From Acidimicrobiales bacterium (GTDB lineage Bacteria; Actinomycetota; Acidimicrobiia; Acidimicrobiales; JAHWLA01), in the NCBI GenBank assembly GCA_035536915.1, contig DATLNE010000049.1, positions 24,000 through 87,999 on the forward strand: 64,000 nucleotides of DNA, in the 5' to 3' direction. A model generated the notes under the pieces. It worked only from the letters and a program-made list of their open reading frames with translations, was not told where the DNA came from and did not search any database. Each line of letters opens with the position of its first letter. The stretch's first letter is position 1. Below, in pieces: positions 13,943 to 22,145 of this stretch. The position numbers and the translations under genes were made by a program.

Positions 13943-16176
13943 CCGCCCCCGCGCACGCCAACGGCCGCGGCGCGCACAACGCCGAGGAAGAGACCGCGCT
14001 CGACGAGATCGAGCAGACGCGTGACGAGCTGCGCTCGGCGGCGCGCTCCGCCCTCGGTGTCGAGGGCACCGGCGAAGGGGAGCCGGAGAAGCTCAACACC
14101 ATCCTCAAGCGCCACGGCGTCAGCCGGTACCCGCTCGTCACCATCTCGCTGCTGGCCGTCATCGACACCCTGCACGGGTGGGGCTTCGTGGTGCTGGCGC
14201 CGGAGATCAGCAGCTCGTTCGGGCTGTCGGTCGGGGCCGTCGCCGCCGTCCTCACCCTCAAGAACTTCGCCCATGCCGTCGCCCCGCTGCCCGCCGCCGC
14301 GCTGACGCGCAAGCCCCGCCGAGCCCTGCTCGCCGTGGGCAACGCCATCGGCTTCAGCCTGGCAGGCACCGCCACCGCCTTCGTCACCGGGGTGTGGGGG
14401 CTGCTCGGCGTCGGCACCATCGACGGGCTCACCTCGGGCGCCAGCCAGGCGCTGCACACCCCGTTGATGATGGACAGCCACCCCCCGTCGGCCCGGGTGC
14501 GGGCGCTGACCGTCTACCAAGTGGGCCTGCAGGCGGCCAACGTCATCGCGCCGCTGCTGGTGGCCATCCTCACCGGCTGGTTCTACCTGAGCTGGCGAGG
14601 CGTCTTCCTGGTCACCGGCCTCTTGTCATTGGTGGTGTCGCTGTCGGCCATCCGGCTGCGCGACCCCGGCTTCGGCCGCTACGACGAGCGGGCCATCCGC
14701 CAGGCGGTGCACGAGCGCCACGGCGAGGCGGGTGACGACGTCGAACACGACGAGACACTCACGCTTGGTTTCTTCGAGATCGTGCGCCGCCTGCTGCTCA
14801 TCCGCACCGTGCGCCGACTGCTCGGCGCGGCCAGCGTGATCGGCGCGCTGACGGCGCCGTTCCTCACCTTCTTGTTCTTCTTCCTCGACGAGCGCTGGGG
14901 CATGGGCCCGAGCGAACGAGGCATCTTCCTCGCCTGCGTCTTCGCCCTCTCGATCGGGGCGTTGGCCCTGTTCGGCAAGCGGGGCGAGGCCATGTTCCGC
15001 GAGGACCCGGCGCAAGTGGTGCGCACGGCAGGCGCGCTCATGGCCGTAGCCGTGGTGACGATCTGCATCGCCGCCCTGATGCCCGTCTTCCTGGTGATGG
15101 CCGCCCTGTTCGGGTTGGCCTTCGGCCTCATCGCCATCATCACCCCGTCGCTCAACGTCACCGCCCAGACCTTGGTGGCCGCGCCCATGCGCGCCCACCA
15201 GTCGGCCCTCACCGGCATGGCCACGGCGGCGGGCAGCATCGTCGGGTTGCTGTTCTTCAGCGGCATCGAACGCCGCTACGGGATCGGCGGCTCGCTCGTC
15301 GCCGTCATGGGCCCCGGCCTCATCGGCAGCGCCATGATCGCCTCGGCCGCACGAACCGTCGGCTCCGACTTCGACCGGGCCGTCGACGCCGTGCTCGAGG
15401 ACGAGGAGATCTCGCGCATCCGCCGCAGCGGCGGCCACCTGCCCATGCTGTCGTGCCGGGGCATCGACTTCTCCTACGGCAAGCTCCAGGTGCTCTTCGA
15501 CGTCGACTTCACCGTCGACGAAGGCGAGATGGTCGCCCTGCTCGGCGTGAACGGCGCGGGCAAGTCCACCCTGCTCAAGGTCATCTCCGGCATCGGCCTG
15601 CCGCATGCGGGCAGCGTGCGCTTCGGCGGCCACGAGATCACCTACCTCGACGCCGAGCGCCGCGTGGGCCTCGGGATCACACAGGTGCCCGGCGGCCGGG
15701 CCATCTTCCCGGGCATGTCGGTGGCCGAGAACCTGCGGACCTACGGCTACACACTGGGCCGGCGCAAACAGGGGCTTGAGGAAGGCATCGAGCTCTGCTT
15801 CGCCACCTTCCCTCGGCTGCAGGAGCGCCGCGACCAGAACGCCAGCACCCTTTCGGGCGGCGAGCAGCAGATGCTCGGACTGTCCAAGGCCCTCATCCTC
15901 CAGCCGCGGCTGCTCCTCATCGACGAGTTGTCGCTGGGCTTGGCGCCCGTGGTGGTGGGGCCGTTGCTCGACCTCGTCCGCCGCATCAACGCGGGCGGCA
16001 CCGCCGTGGTGCTCGTCGAGCAGTCGGTGAACATCGCCTTGGGCCTGGTCGACCACGCCTACTTCATGGAGAAGGGGGAGATGCGCTTCGACGGTTCGAG
16101 CGCCGACCTCCTCAGCCGAGGCGACCTCTTGCGAGCGGTCTTTCTGTCCGGGGCAGCCCCGGAAGGAGCGAAATGA
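13939..16176 (+). CDS. Fusion of an MFS transporter and a LivF-type ABC ATPase
   Basis: This encodes 745 aa. After a charged N-terminus (about 1-55) comes an MFS-like membrane domain with about ten or more hydrophobic segments over 60-470, for example LVTISLLAVIDTLHGWGFVVLAP, VWGLLGVGTIDGLTSGASQAL and FGLAFGLIAIITPSLNV. From about 505 a complete ABC ATPase follows: Walker A GVNGAGKST near 536, LSGGEQQMLGLSKAL and LLLIDELSLGLAPV. The ATPase reads like LivF of branched-chain amino acid importers. No stop or frameshift separates the halves. It is coupled at both ends (GTGA, ATGA). The other Liv parts lie downstream, so it probably supplies the second ATPase of that transporter. The role of the MFS half is unknown. 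Confidence 0.85.
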   Translation: MTAPAHANGRGAHNAEEETALDEIEQTRDELRSAARSALGVEGTGEGEPEKLNTILKRHGVSRYPLVTISLLAVIDTLHGWGFVVLAPEISSSFGLSVGAVAAVLTLKNFAHAVAPLPAAALTRKPRRALLAVGNAIGFSLAGTATAFVTGVWGLLGVGTIDGLTSGASQALHTPLMMDSHPPSARVRALTVYQVGLQAANVIAPLLVAILTGWFYLSWRGVFLVTGLLSLVVSLSAIRLRDPGFGRYDERAIRQAVHERHGEAGDDVEHDETLTLGFFEIVRRLLLIRTVRRLLGAASVIGALTAPFLTFLFFFLDERWGMGPSERGIFLACVFALSIGALALFGKRGEAMFREDPAQVVRTAGALMAVAVVTICIAALMPVFLVMAALFGLAFGLIAIITPSLNVTAQTLVAAPMRAHQSALTGMATAAGSIVGLLFFSGIERRYGIGGSLVAVMGPGLIGSAMIASAARTVGSDFDRAVDAVLEDEEISRIRRSGGHLPMLSCRGIDFSYGKLQVLFDVDFTVDEGEMVALLGVNGAGKSTLLKVISGIGLPHAGSVRFGGHEITYLDAERRVGLGITQVPGGRAIFPGMSVAENLRTYGYTLGRRKQGLEEGIELCFATFPRLQERRDQNASTLSGGEQQMLGLSKALILQPRLLLIDELSLGLAPVVVGPLLDLVRRINAGGTAVVLVEQSVNIALGLVDHAYFMEKGEMRFDGSSADLLSRGDLLRAVFLSGAAPEGAK

Positions 16177-16598
16177 ACCTACGTGCGCGTGGCGGCAAGG
16201 CCGTCACAGTCCTCGATGCCTTGCGCCAGCGGGCGGCCACGCCCGAGGCGGCGGTCGGCGGCGGCGTCCTCTTGGTCGCCTGCGGCTTCGGCGTGCTCGT
16301 CTTCACCTGGGCCAAGGTCGCCGGGCTGCTGGTCACCTCGCTCCAGCTTCCCTACGTCATCTCCGGGGGCGGCGCGGGGCTCCTCCTCGTGCAGGTGGGC
16401 CTGCTCCTGCTGCGCAGCGGCCCTCGGCGCCGCCGCGCCGCCGAACGTGCCGCCCGGCACGAAGAACTGACCGCCCTCCTGCGCCGCCTCGGCGACACCG
16501 GTGCGCAGCCCGCCGAGGCTCCCGCCGTGCAGCCCTCCAACGGCACGGCACCCGCCCAGCCCTCCCGACGCCGGCGGCTCTCGACGGAGACGGCATGA
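16173..16598 (+). CDS. Small two-TM membrane protein in the transport operon
   Basis: This encodes 141 aa. Two hydrophobic helices lie at about 27-50 (GGGVLLVACGFGVLVFTWAKVAGLL) and 57-80 (PYVISGGGAGLLLVQVGLLLL). A basic stretch (RSGPRRRRAAERAARHEEL) and a Pro/Ala-rich tail follow. The two-helix unit resembles the C-terminal unit of the next protein (PWLVSGGLGGLALASVGATLF), so the two share a module. The ATG overlaps the previous stop (ATGA), and its own stop overlaps the next start. It has no recognised family. Confidence 0.7.
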   Translation: MNLRARGGKAVTVLDALRQRAATPEAAVGGGVLLVACGFGVLVFTWAKVAGLLVTSLQLPYVISGGGAGLLLVQVGLLLLRSGPRRRRAAERAARHEELTALLRRLGDTGAQPAEAPAVQPSNGTAPAQPSRRRRLSTETA

Positions 16599-17770
16599 AC
16601 GCCCGACGCGCTCGCCTGACGGCCGCCGTGGCCGTGCTGTTGCTGTCGGCGCCGATGGGTTCCGCCTCCGGCGAAGAGGCGGGCCCGTCCGCGACCGGGT
16701 GGTGGACGCAACGCCCGCTCGCCGAAGGCAAGCCCAGCGGCGGCGTGGAAGTCGCCTGGGCCGGACCGGTGGGTGCCGAATCCGTGGCCGCGCTGCGCTT
16801 CGCCGATCGCCTCGGCCCTGACGACGGGGCTGTGCTCCACCTGCTCGACGTCGTGCTCGAAGGGGCGCCTGCCGTTCGCGCCTGCCCGACCGACGACGCC
16901 TGGAAGCCCGCCAACCCCGGCGCGTGGGCCGAGGCCCCGGTGGCCGACTGCGAGACGAGCGTCGCCGTCACCCCCAACGGCGAGAACCGGTGGTCGGCCG
17001 ACGTTTCCGGCCTGCTGGCGGGCGCCTCTTCCATGCGCAGCGTGATGCTGGTCCCCTACGGCGTGCCCGCCGCGGCCGGCGTCCCGGTGACCTCGCCCTT
17101 CCGCCTCACCGTGGGGCGCGCCGCGTTGGTGGTCACCCCCGGCGACGACAGCTCCGACGGTGGAGGCGACGACGGTGACGACTTTGGCGGCGGCTTCGAT
17201 CCCGGCTTCGGCGCCGGCCTGGGCCAGTCGGCTCCGGGGTTGACGGCGCCTGAGCTCGACCTCTTCGCGCCCCAGGCGGCGCCGACGTCGACCACCACCG
17301 CACCCGCAGCACCAGCGGCCGAGGCCGCGCCCGAGCTGGCGAGCACGCGGTTCTTCCGGGGCTCGGCGGCAGCGGGCGCCCTGTGGGCCGTCGTGGCCAT
17401 CGCCTTGGGGGCCATGGTCGTGTGGAGCACCACCCGCCGCCGGCCCAACTTCGTGTCGGGCGTGGAGCCGGAACGACGGGCGGTCAACGCCTCTGCCGTC
17501 GGCGCTGCTCTCATGCTCGCAGGCGCCGTGGGCGTCTGGCTGGCATGGCGCGGCGCCGCCCGCACCCTGCTCGACGGCGCGCAGTGGCCGTGGTTGGTGT
17601 CGGGCGGCTTGGGCGGCCTCGCCCTGGCGTCGGTGGGCGCCACCCTGTTCCAGCTCCACGCCGAGCAAGCAGACGCCGCCGCCGAGGACGCCGAGTTGGA
17701 CGCCCTGCTCGAAGCAGCCGCCGCCGCCGTGCAGCGCACCGGCATCGGCACCGAGGTCCGGCACCCATGA
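16595..17770 (+). CDS. Exported protein with C-terminal membrane segments, transport operon
   Basis: This encodes 391 aa. A signal peptide is likely (ARLTAAVAVLLLSAPMGSASG). The extracellular part (about 28-200) has two cysteine-containing stretches and a beta-like build. A low-complexity Asp/Gly linker (near 185-210) and a Thr/Pro/Ala region follow. Three hydrophobic helices lie near 256-278, 300-320 and 330-350, the last two matching the two-TM unit of the preceding gene. An acidic helix (EQADAAAEDAELDALLEAAAAAVQ) ends the protein. No family was recognised. Coupled by ATGA overlaps on both sides, it is probably an accessory subunit of the transporter. Confidence 0.65.
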   Translation: MNARRARLTAAVAVLLLSAPMGSASGEEAGPSATGWWTQRPLAEGKPSGGVEVAWAGPVGAESVAALRFADRLGPDDGAVLHLLDVVLEGAPAVRACPTDDAWKPANPGAWAEAPVADCETSVAVTPNGENRWSADVSGLLAGASSMRSVMLVPYGVPAAAGVPVTSPFRLTVGRAALVVTPGDDSSDGGGDDGDDFGGGFDPGFGAGLGQSAPGLTAPELDLFAPQAAPTSTTTAPAAPAAEAAPELASTRFFRGSAAAGALWAVVAIALGAMVVWSTTRRRPNFVSGVEPERRAVNASAVGAALMLAGAVGVWLAWRGAARTLLDGAQWPWLVSGGLGGLALASVGATLFQLHAEQADAAAEDAELDALLEAAAAAVQRTGIGTEVRHP

Positions 17771-20613
17771 GCCCCGCCGCCCTGCTCGCCTTCTCCCCCT
17801 TCGGCTTCGACACGCCGCTACCGGTCGTCCTGCTGGGCTCCATCGTGGGCCTCACCTACGGGCTGCTCGGCGTCGGCCTGGTGATCATCTACCGCACCAA
17901 CCGCGTCATCAACTTCGCCCACGGCGAGATCGGCCTGTTCGCGGCGGCGGTGTTCGGCCTCGCCGTCAGCCGCTGGCACGTGCCCTACTACATCGGCCTG
18001 GTGCTGGCGCTGCTGCTCGGCGCGGGCGTCGGCGCCGTGAGCGAGGTGGCCGTCGTGCGCCGCCTGCGCGCCGCTCCTCGGGTCATGAGCATCGTGGCGA
18101 CCCTGGGCGTGGGCCAGTTCCTCCTCGCCCTCGGCTTCGCCGTGAACAACGAGGCCAAGGCCGGTTCGGGTTTCCCGCAGCCGCCGTTCCTGCCCACAGC
18201 GAAGGTCGGGGCGCTGACCCTCACCCGGCCGTACATGGCGATGCTGATCTTCGGCCCCATGGTGGTCGTCGCCCTCGCCGTCTTCTTCCGCCGCAGCCGG
18301 TGGGGGCTCGGCATCCGTGCCGCCGCCGCCAACCCCGAGGCCGCCCGGATGTCGGGTGTGTTCGCCGGGCGCATGTCGGCGTTGGCGTGGGCGCTGGCCG
18401 GTTCGCTCTCGGCCTTCACCGCCATCCTGGTGCTGCCCACCGCCGGGTTCACCGCCTCGGGGGCGGGCTTCGGCCCCAGCCTCCTCCTGCGGGCGCTCAC
18501 CGCCGCCGTCATCGGCCGCATGAAGAACCTGCCCGCTGCCCTCGTCGGCGGCATCGGCCTCGGCATCATCGAGCAGTCGATCCTCTGGAACTTCCCCCGC
18601 AGCGGCTTCGTCTCGCTCGTGCTGTTCGTGGTGATCGTGGTGGCCCTGACCCTCCAGCGCCGGGAGGTCGGCCGCGAGGAGGAGAAGGGCAGTTGGGCGG
18701 CCGTGCAGGCCTGGCGGCCCGTCGCCGAAGAGCTGCGCAACCACTGGATGGTGCGCCGCCTGGGTGCCGCCGTGGCCGTGGTCGCCCTCCTGCTCAGCGG
18801 GCTGGTGGCGTGGCAGGCGTCGAACAGCTCGGCCACCATCCTCGTGCACATCGTCGGCTACGCCGTGGTGGGCCTGGCCGTCGGCATCGTCACCGGGCTC
18901 GGGGGCCAGTTGACCCTCGGCCAGTTCGCCGTGGGCGCGGTGGGCGCGGTCGCCTCCACAGCCGTCATGTCGCGCACCGACAACTTCGGCCTGGCCTTGC
19001 TCTACGCCGCGGCGGCGGGGGCGATCGCCTCGCTGGCCGTCGGCCTGCCCTCGCTGCGGGTCCGCGGGCTGATGATCACCGTCACCACCCTGTCGTTCGC
19101 CCTCGTGGTGCAATCGTGGGGCCTCCAGCAGCCGTGGGCCTTCGGCGCCGGCGTGGAGCCCGGCAGGCCCCGCATCGGTGACACGCCGATCGAAACGGCC
19201 AAGGGCTACTTCGTCTTCTCCTTGCTCGTGCTCATCGTCGCCATGTGGCTGGCCCGCAACATCCGCCGTGGCGGGTTCGGCCGCCTGCTGGTGGCCGTGC
19301 GCGACAACGAGGCCAACGCCAGGGCCTTCTCGGTGCGGGCGAGCATGGTGAAGGTGCAGGCCTTCTGCATCGCGGGCGTGCTGGCAGGCGTGGGCGGGGC
19401 CCTCATCGCCCACTCGCTCTCGCGGGTCAGCGGCTCGACCTTCCCCATCGACTCCAGCATCAACGTCGTCGCCATGACCGTCATCGGCGGCATCTCGATC
19501 CTGAGCGGTCCGCTGCTGGGCGCCCTTTACGTCATCGGCGTGCCCGAGTTCGTCGAGCTCGACGCCGCAGGCCTGGCCGCCACCCAGGCGGGCTGGCTGA
19601 TCCTGATCCTCTACCTGCCCGGCGGGCTGGCCCAGTTGATGCTGCCGGTCCGCGACCGGCTGGTCGCCTTGATCGCCCACGCCCCCGGCCGCGGTGCGAG
19701 TGCCGAAAACGACCCGGCGGCAACGCCCCTCGGCTCCGGCATCGACGTGAGCGCGCTGCGCCGCCACCGCGCCAACACCTCGGTGCAGACGCCCGACCCC
19801 CTGCTGGAGGCACGCGACCTGGCCCGCAGCTTCGGCGGCGTCAAGGCCGTCAACGGCGTGTCGCTGCAAGTGTGGCCGGGCGAGACGGTGGGCCTCATCG
19901 GCCCGAACGGCGCAGGCAAGACCACCCTGTTCGAACTGCTGGGCGGCTTCACCGAGCCCGACTCCGGCACGGTGACCTTCGCGGGCCGCGACGTGACCGG
20001 CTTCGGGCCGGAGATCCGGGCCCAGCTCGGCATGATCCGCTCGTTCCAGGACGCCGCGCTGTTCCCCACCATGACCGTGCTCGACGCCGTACACCTGGCG
20101 TTCGAGCGCGTGAGCCCCACCCGCCTCGCCGACGCCGTGCTGGGCTTCGGCCGCACCGAGCGGGCCAAGGCGGCCCGAGCCCGCGAGCTGGTCGGCCTCA
20201 TGGGCCTGCACGGCTACCGCCACAGCACCATCGGCGAACTGTCGACCGGCACCCGCCGCATCACCGAGATCGCCTGCCTCATCGCGCTGCAGCCCCGGCT
20301 GCTCCTCCTCGACGAGCCCGCCTCGGGCATCGCCCAGCGCGAGACCGAGGCGCTGGGCGGGCTGCTCCACCAACTCCGCGAGGAGCTGGCCCTGACGTTG
20401 CTCGTCATCGAGCACGACATCCCCCTGATCATGAGCATCTCCGACCGGGTCATCGCCATGGACGCAGGGCGCGTCCTGGCGGTCGGCTCACCGCAAGAAG
20501 TTCGGAACGATCCCCGCGTCGTCGAGGCCTACCTCGGCGGGAGCATGGAGGCCATCGAGCGCTCCGGCAACCGGGACCAACGAGAGGAGCACGCCGATGT
20601 CATCCGCACCTGA
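17767..20613 (+). CDS. Fused LivH-LivM permease and LivG ATPase of a branched-chain amino acid-type ABC importer
   Basis: This encodes 948 aa holding three subunits that are normally separate. The LivH-like permease (about 10-300) shows LTYGLLGVGLVIIYRTNRVINFAHGEIG. The LivM-like permease (about 330-640) shows VGLAVGIVTGLGGQLTLGQFAVG and RDNEANARAFSVRA. The LivG-like ATPase (about 675-935) has Walker A GPNGAGKTT near 712, the signature-position sequence LSTGTRRI near 824, and LLLLDEPASGIAQRE. The start is the ATG at 17767 overlapping the previous stop. The system would import a small polar or carboxylated solute across the membrane. Given the acyl-CoA gene surroundings the substrate may not be an amino acid. 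Confidence 0.9.
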   Translation: MSPAALLAFSPFGFDTPLPVVLLGSIVGLTYGLLGVGLVIIYRTNRVINFAHGEIGLFAAAVFGLAVSRWHVPYYIGLVLALLLGAGVGAVSEVAVVRRLRAAPRVMSIVATLGVGQFLLALGFAVNNEAKAGSGFPQPPFLPTAKVGALTLTRPYMAMLIFGPMVVVALAVFFRRSRWGLGIRAAAANPEAARMSGVFAGRMSALAWALAGSLSAFTAILVLPTAGFTASGAGFGPSLLLRALTAAVIGRMKNLPAALVGGIGLGIIEQSILWNFPRSGFVSLVLFVVIVVALTLQRREVGREEEKGSWAAVQAWRPVAEELRNHWMVRRLGAAVAVVALLLSGLVAWQASNSSATILVHIVGYAVVGLAVGIVTGLGGQLTLGQFAVGAVGAVASTAVMSRTDNFGLALLYAAAAGAIASLAVGLPSLRVRGLMITVTTLSFALVVQSWGLQQPWAFGAGVEPGRPRIGDTPIETAKGYFVFSLLVLIVAMWLARNIRRGGFGRLLVAVRDNEANARAFSVRASMVKVQAFCIAGVLAGVGGALIAHSLSRVSGSTFPIDSSINVVAMTVIGGISILSGPLLGALYVIGVPEFVELDAAGLAATQAGWLILILYLPGGLAQLMLPVRDRLVALIAHAPGRGASAENDPAATPLGSGIDVSALRRHRANTSVQTPDPLLEARDLARSFGGVKAVNGVSLQVWPGETVGLIGPNGAGKTTLFELLGGFTEPDSGTVTFAGRDVTGFGPEIRAQLGMIRSFQDAALFPTMTVLDAVHLAFERVSPTRLADAVLGFGRTERAKAARARELVGLMGLHGYRHSTIGELSTGTRRITEIACLIALQPRLLLLDEPASGIAQRETEALGGLLHQLREELALTLLVIEHDIPLIMSISDRVIAMDAGRVLAVGSPQEVRNDPRVVEAYLGGSMEAIERSGNRDQREEHADVIRT

Positions 20614-22141
20614 CGGGCGCACGAAGGCGAAGACCGCACGAGTGGGCCGACGCCACCTCGTCGCCTTGGTCGCAGCCATGCTCACCACCGCCGCATGCGG
20701 CTCCACGGTGCCCGGCGCCGAGAACCTCAGCAGCGCCGAGCTGGAGGCCTACGCCGGTGGCGACGGCCTCGGCATCGGCGGCGCCGGGAGTGCAGGCGGA
20801 GCGGGCGGGCCGGGCGCCGGCGGGGCCGGCGGCGGCGGCACGGCGGGCACGACGGGCACCGGGCCGGGCGGGCGTGGCCCGGGCGGCACGACGGGGACCA
20901 CGGCACCGCCCAAGGGGGCGATGGGCCGAGGCATCACGAACACCACCATCGCCGTCGGCATCTCGTGGGTCGACATCAGCGCCATCTTCCAGGCCTTCGC
21001 CCCCACCGCTCGCAACGATGCAAAGGCCACCACCAAGGACGCCGCCCAAGTGGTGGTCGACTGGATGAACAAGAACGGCGGCATCGCGGGCCGCAAGATC
21101 GTCCCGATCTACCACGAGTACCCCGCGCAGGCTGCAGCCCAGGACTCCACCCGCAGCCAAGCCGAGCAGTCGATGTGCGACGCCTTCACCCAGGACAACG
21201 TCGTCTTCGCCGCCATGCCGACGTTCAGCACCGAAGGCGTTTTCAACAGTTGCGCCGCCAAGCGCGGGCTCGTCTCCCTGGTCGTGGGCAACCTCGACGA
21301 GATCGTCGACAACCCCCGGATCAAGGACATCGGCAAGACCTGGTACCGCATCGACGGCATGGCGGGCGAGCGCCGCGAGCAGGTCACCGTCGACCAGCTC
21401 CACCGGCGCGGCTTCTTCGCTCCCGGCACACGGCTCGGCCTGCTCATCACCAACACCCCCACAGCCCGTCGCCTGGCGGAGACGTCGTTGAAGCCCGCGC
21501 TCAAGCGCATCGGCGTCACGCCCGTGGTCGAGGCCACCTACACAGACGCCGACAACATGTCGAGCACCGTCCTCACCTTCAGTGACGCGAAGGTCGACCG
21601 CGTCATGTGGGGGAACTGCTTCTCGTGCCAGGTGTCGGCGGCGAACTTCATGTCCACGGCCGAGGCGCAGGGGTTCACCCCGGCCTACGGCTTGACGACG
21701 CAGAACACCATCGGGGCGCTGCGCACGCTGGGCGCCCCGCCCGCCGCGCTCGAACGATCGGTGGCGTTCGGCTGGAAGCCTGCGATCGACCTGGCGACCA
21801 ACAACGTGGAGCCGGTCCGTCCGGGACCGCCTGCGGATTGCCGCCGGGCGGTCACGGAGGCGGGCATGGCCGACGACTTCCCGCCGGGCTACGAGGGCGC
21901 CTACGAGAACATCTGCGAAGCGCTCTTCTTCCTGAAGCGAGGGCTCGAAGCGGCACCGTCACTCACCATCGACGGCATGAGCAAGGCGGTCGAGTCCTTC
22001 GGCGACCACGTCCCCGTCGGCACCTTCGCCACCCGGTTCGGCCCCGGTCGCCACGACGGCGTGTCGGCGGTGCGAGACCTCTTCTTCGAGAGAGCCTGCG
22101 ACTGCTGGAAGTTCCGAGGCCCCCTGCACGGAGTCGGGTGA
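20597..22141 (+). CDS. Substrate-binding lipoprotein 1, LivJ/K type (Peripla_BP_6)
   Basis: This encodes 514 aa. A signal peptide ends in the lipobox TTAAC (Cys34). A Gly/Ala/Thr-rich linker (about 50-108) separates it from the binding domain. That domain has VGISWVDISAIFQAF, WMNKNGGIAGRKIVPIYHEY and DAFTQDNVVFAAMPTF, in the style of type-1 periplasmic binding proteins of branched-chain amino acid-like importers. AGGAG precedes the ATG at 20597, which overlaps the permease gene by 17 bases. It would capture substrate outside the membrane. It is clearly paralogous to the next gene. Confidence 0.85.
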   Translation: MSSAPDGRTKAKTARVGRRHLVALVAAMLTTAACGSTVPGAENLSSAELEAYAGGDGLGIGGAGSAGGAGGPGAGGAGGGGTAGTTGTGPGGRGPGGTTGTTAPPKGAMGRGITNTTIAVGISWVDISAIFQAFAPTARNDAKATTKDAAQVVVDWMNKNGGIAGRKIVPIYHEYPAQAAAQDSTRSQAEQSMCDAFTQDNVVFAAMPTFSTEGVFNSCAAKRGLVSLVVGNLDEIVDNPRIKDIGKTWYRIDGMAGERREQVTVDQLHRRGFFAPGTRLGLLITNTPTARRLAETSLKPALKRIGVTPVVEATYTDADNMSSTVLTFSDAKVDRVMWGNCFSCQVSAANFMSTAEAQGFTPAYGLTTQNTIGALRTLGAPPAALERSVAFGWKPAIDLATNNVEPVRPGPPADCRRAVTEAGMADDFPPGYEGAYENICEALFFLKRGLEAAPSLTIDGMSKAVESFGDHVPVGTFATRFGPGRHDGVSAVRDLFFERACDCWKFRGPLHGVG

Positions 22142-22145
22142 CGCC

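Noticed and set aside
17818..20415. An 865-codon reverse open frame
   Set aside because: It is antisense to the LivHMG fusion and rich in Gly/Asp/His repeats from GC-rich complement.
20750..20925. A Gly-rich low-complexity stretch considered as a repeat array
   Set aside because: It is a variable Gly/Ala/Thr linker within the binding lipoprotein, with no regular repeat unit at DNA level.
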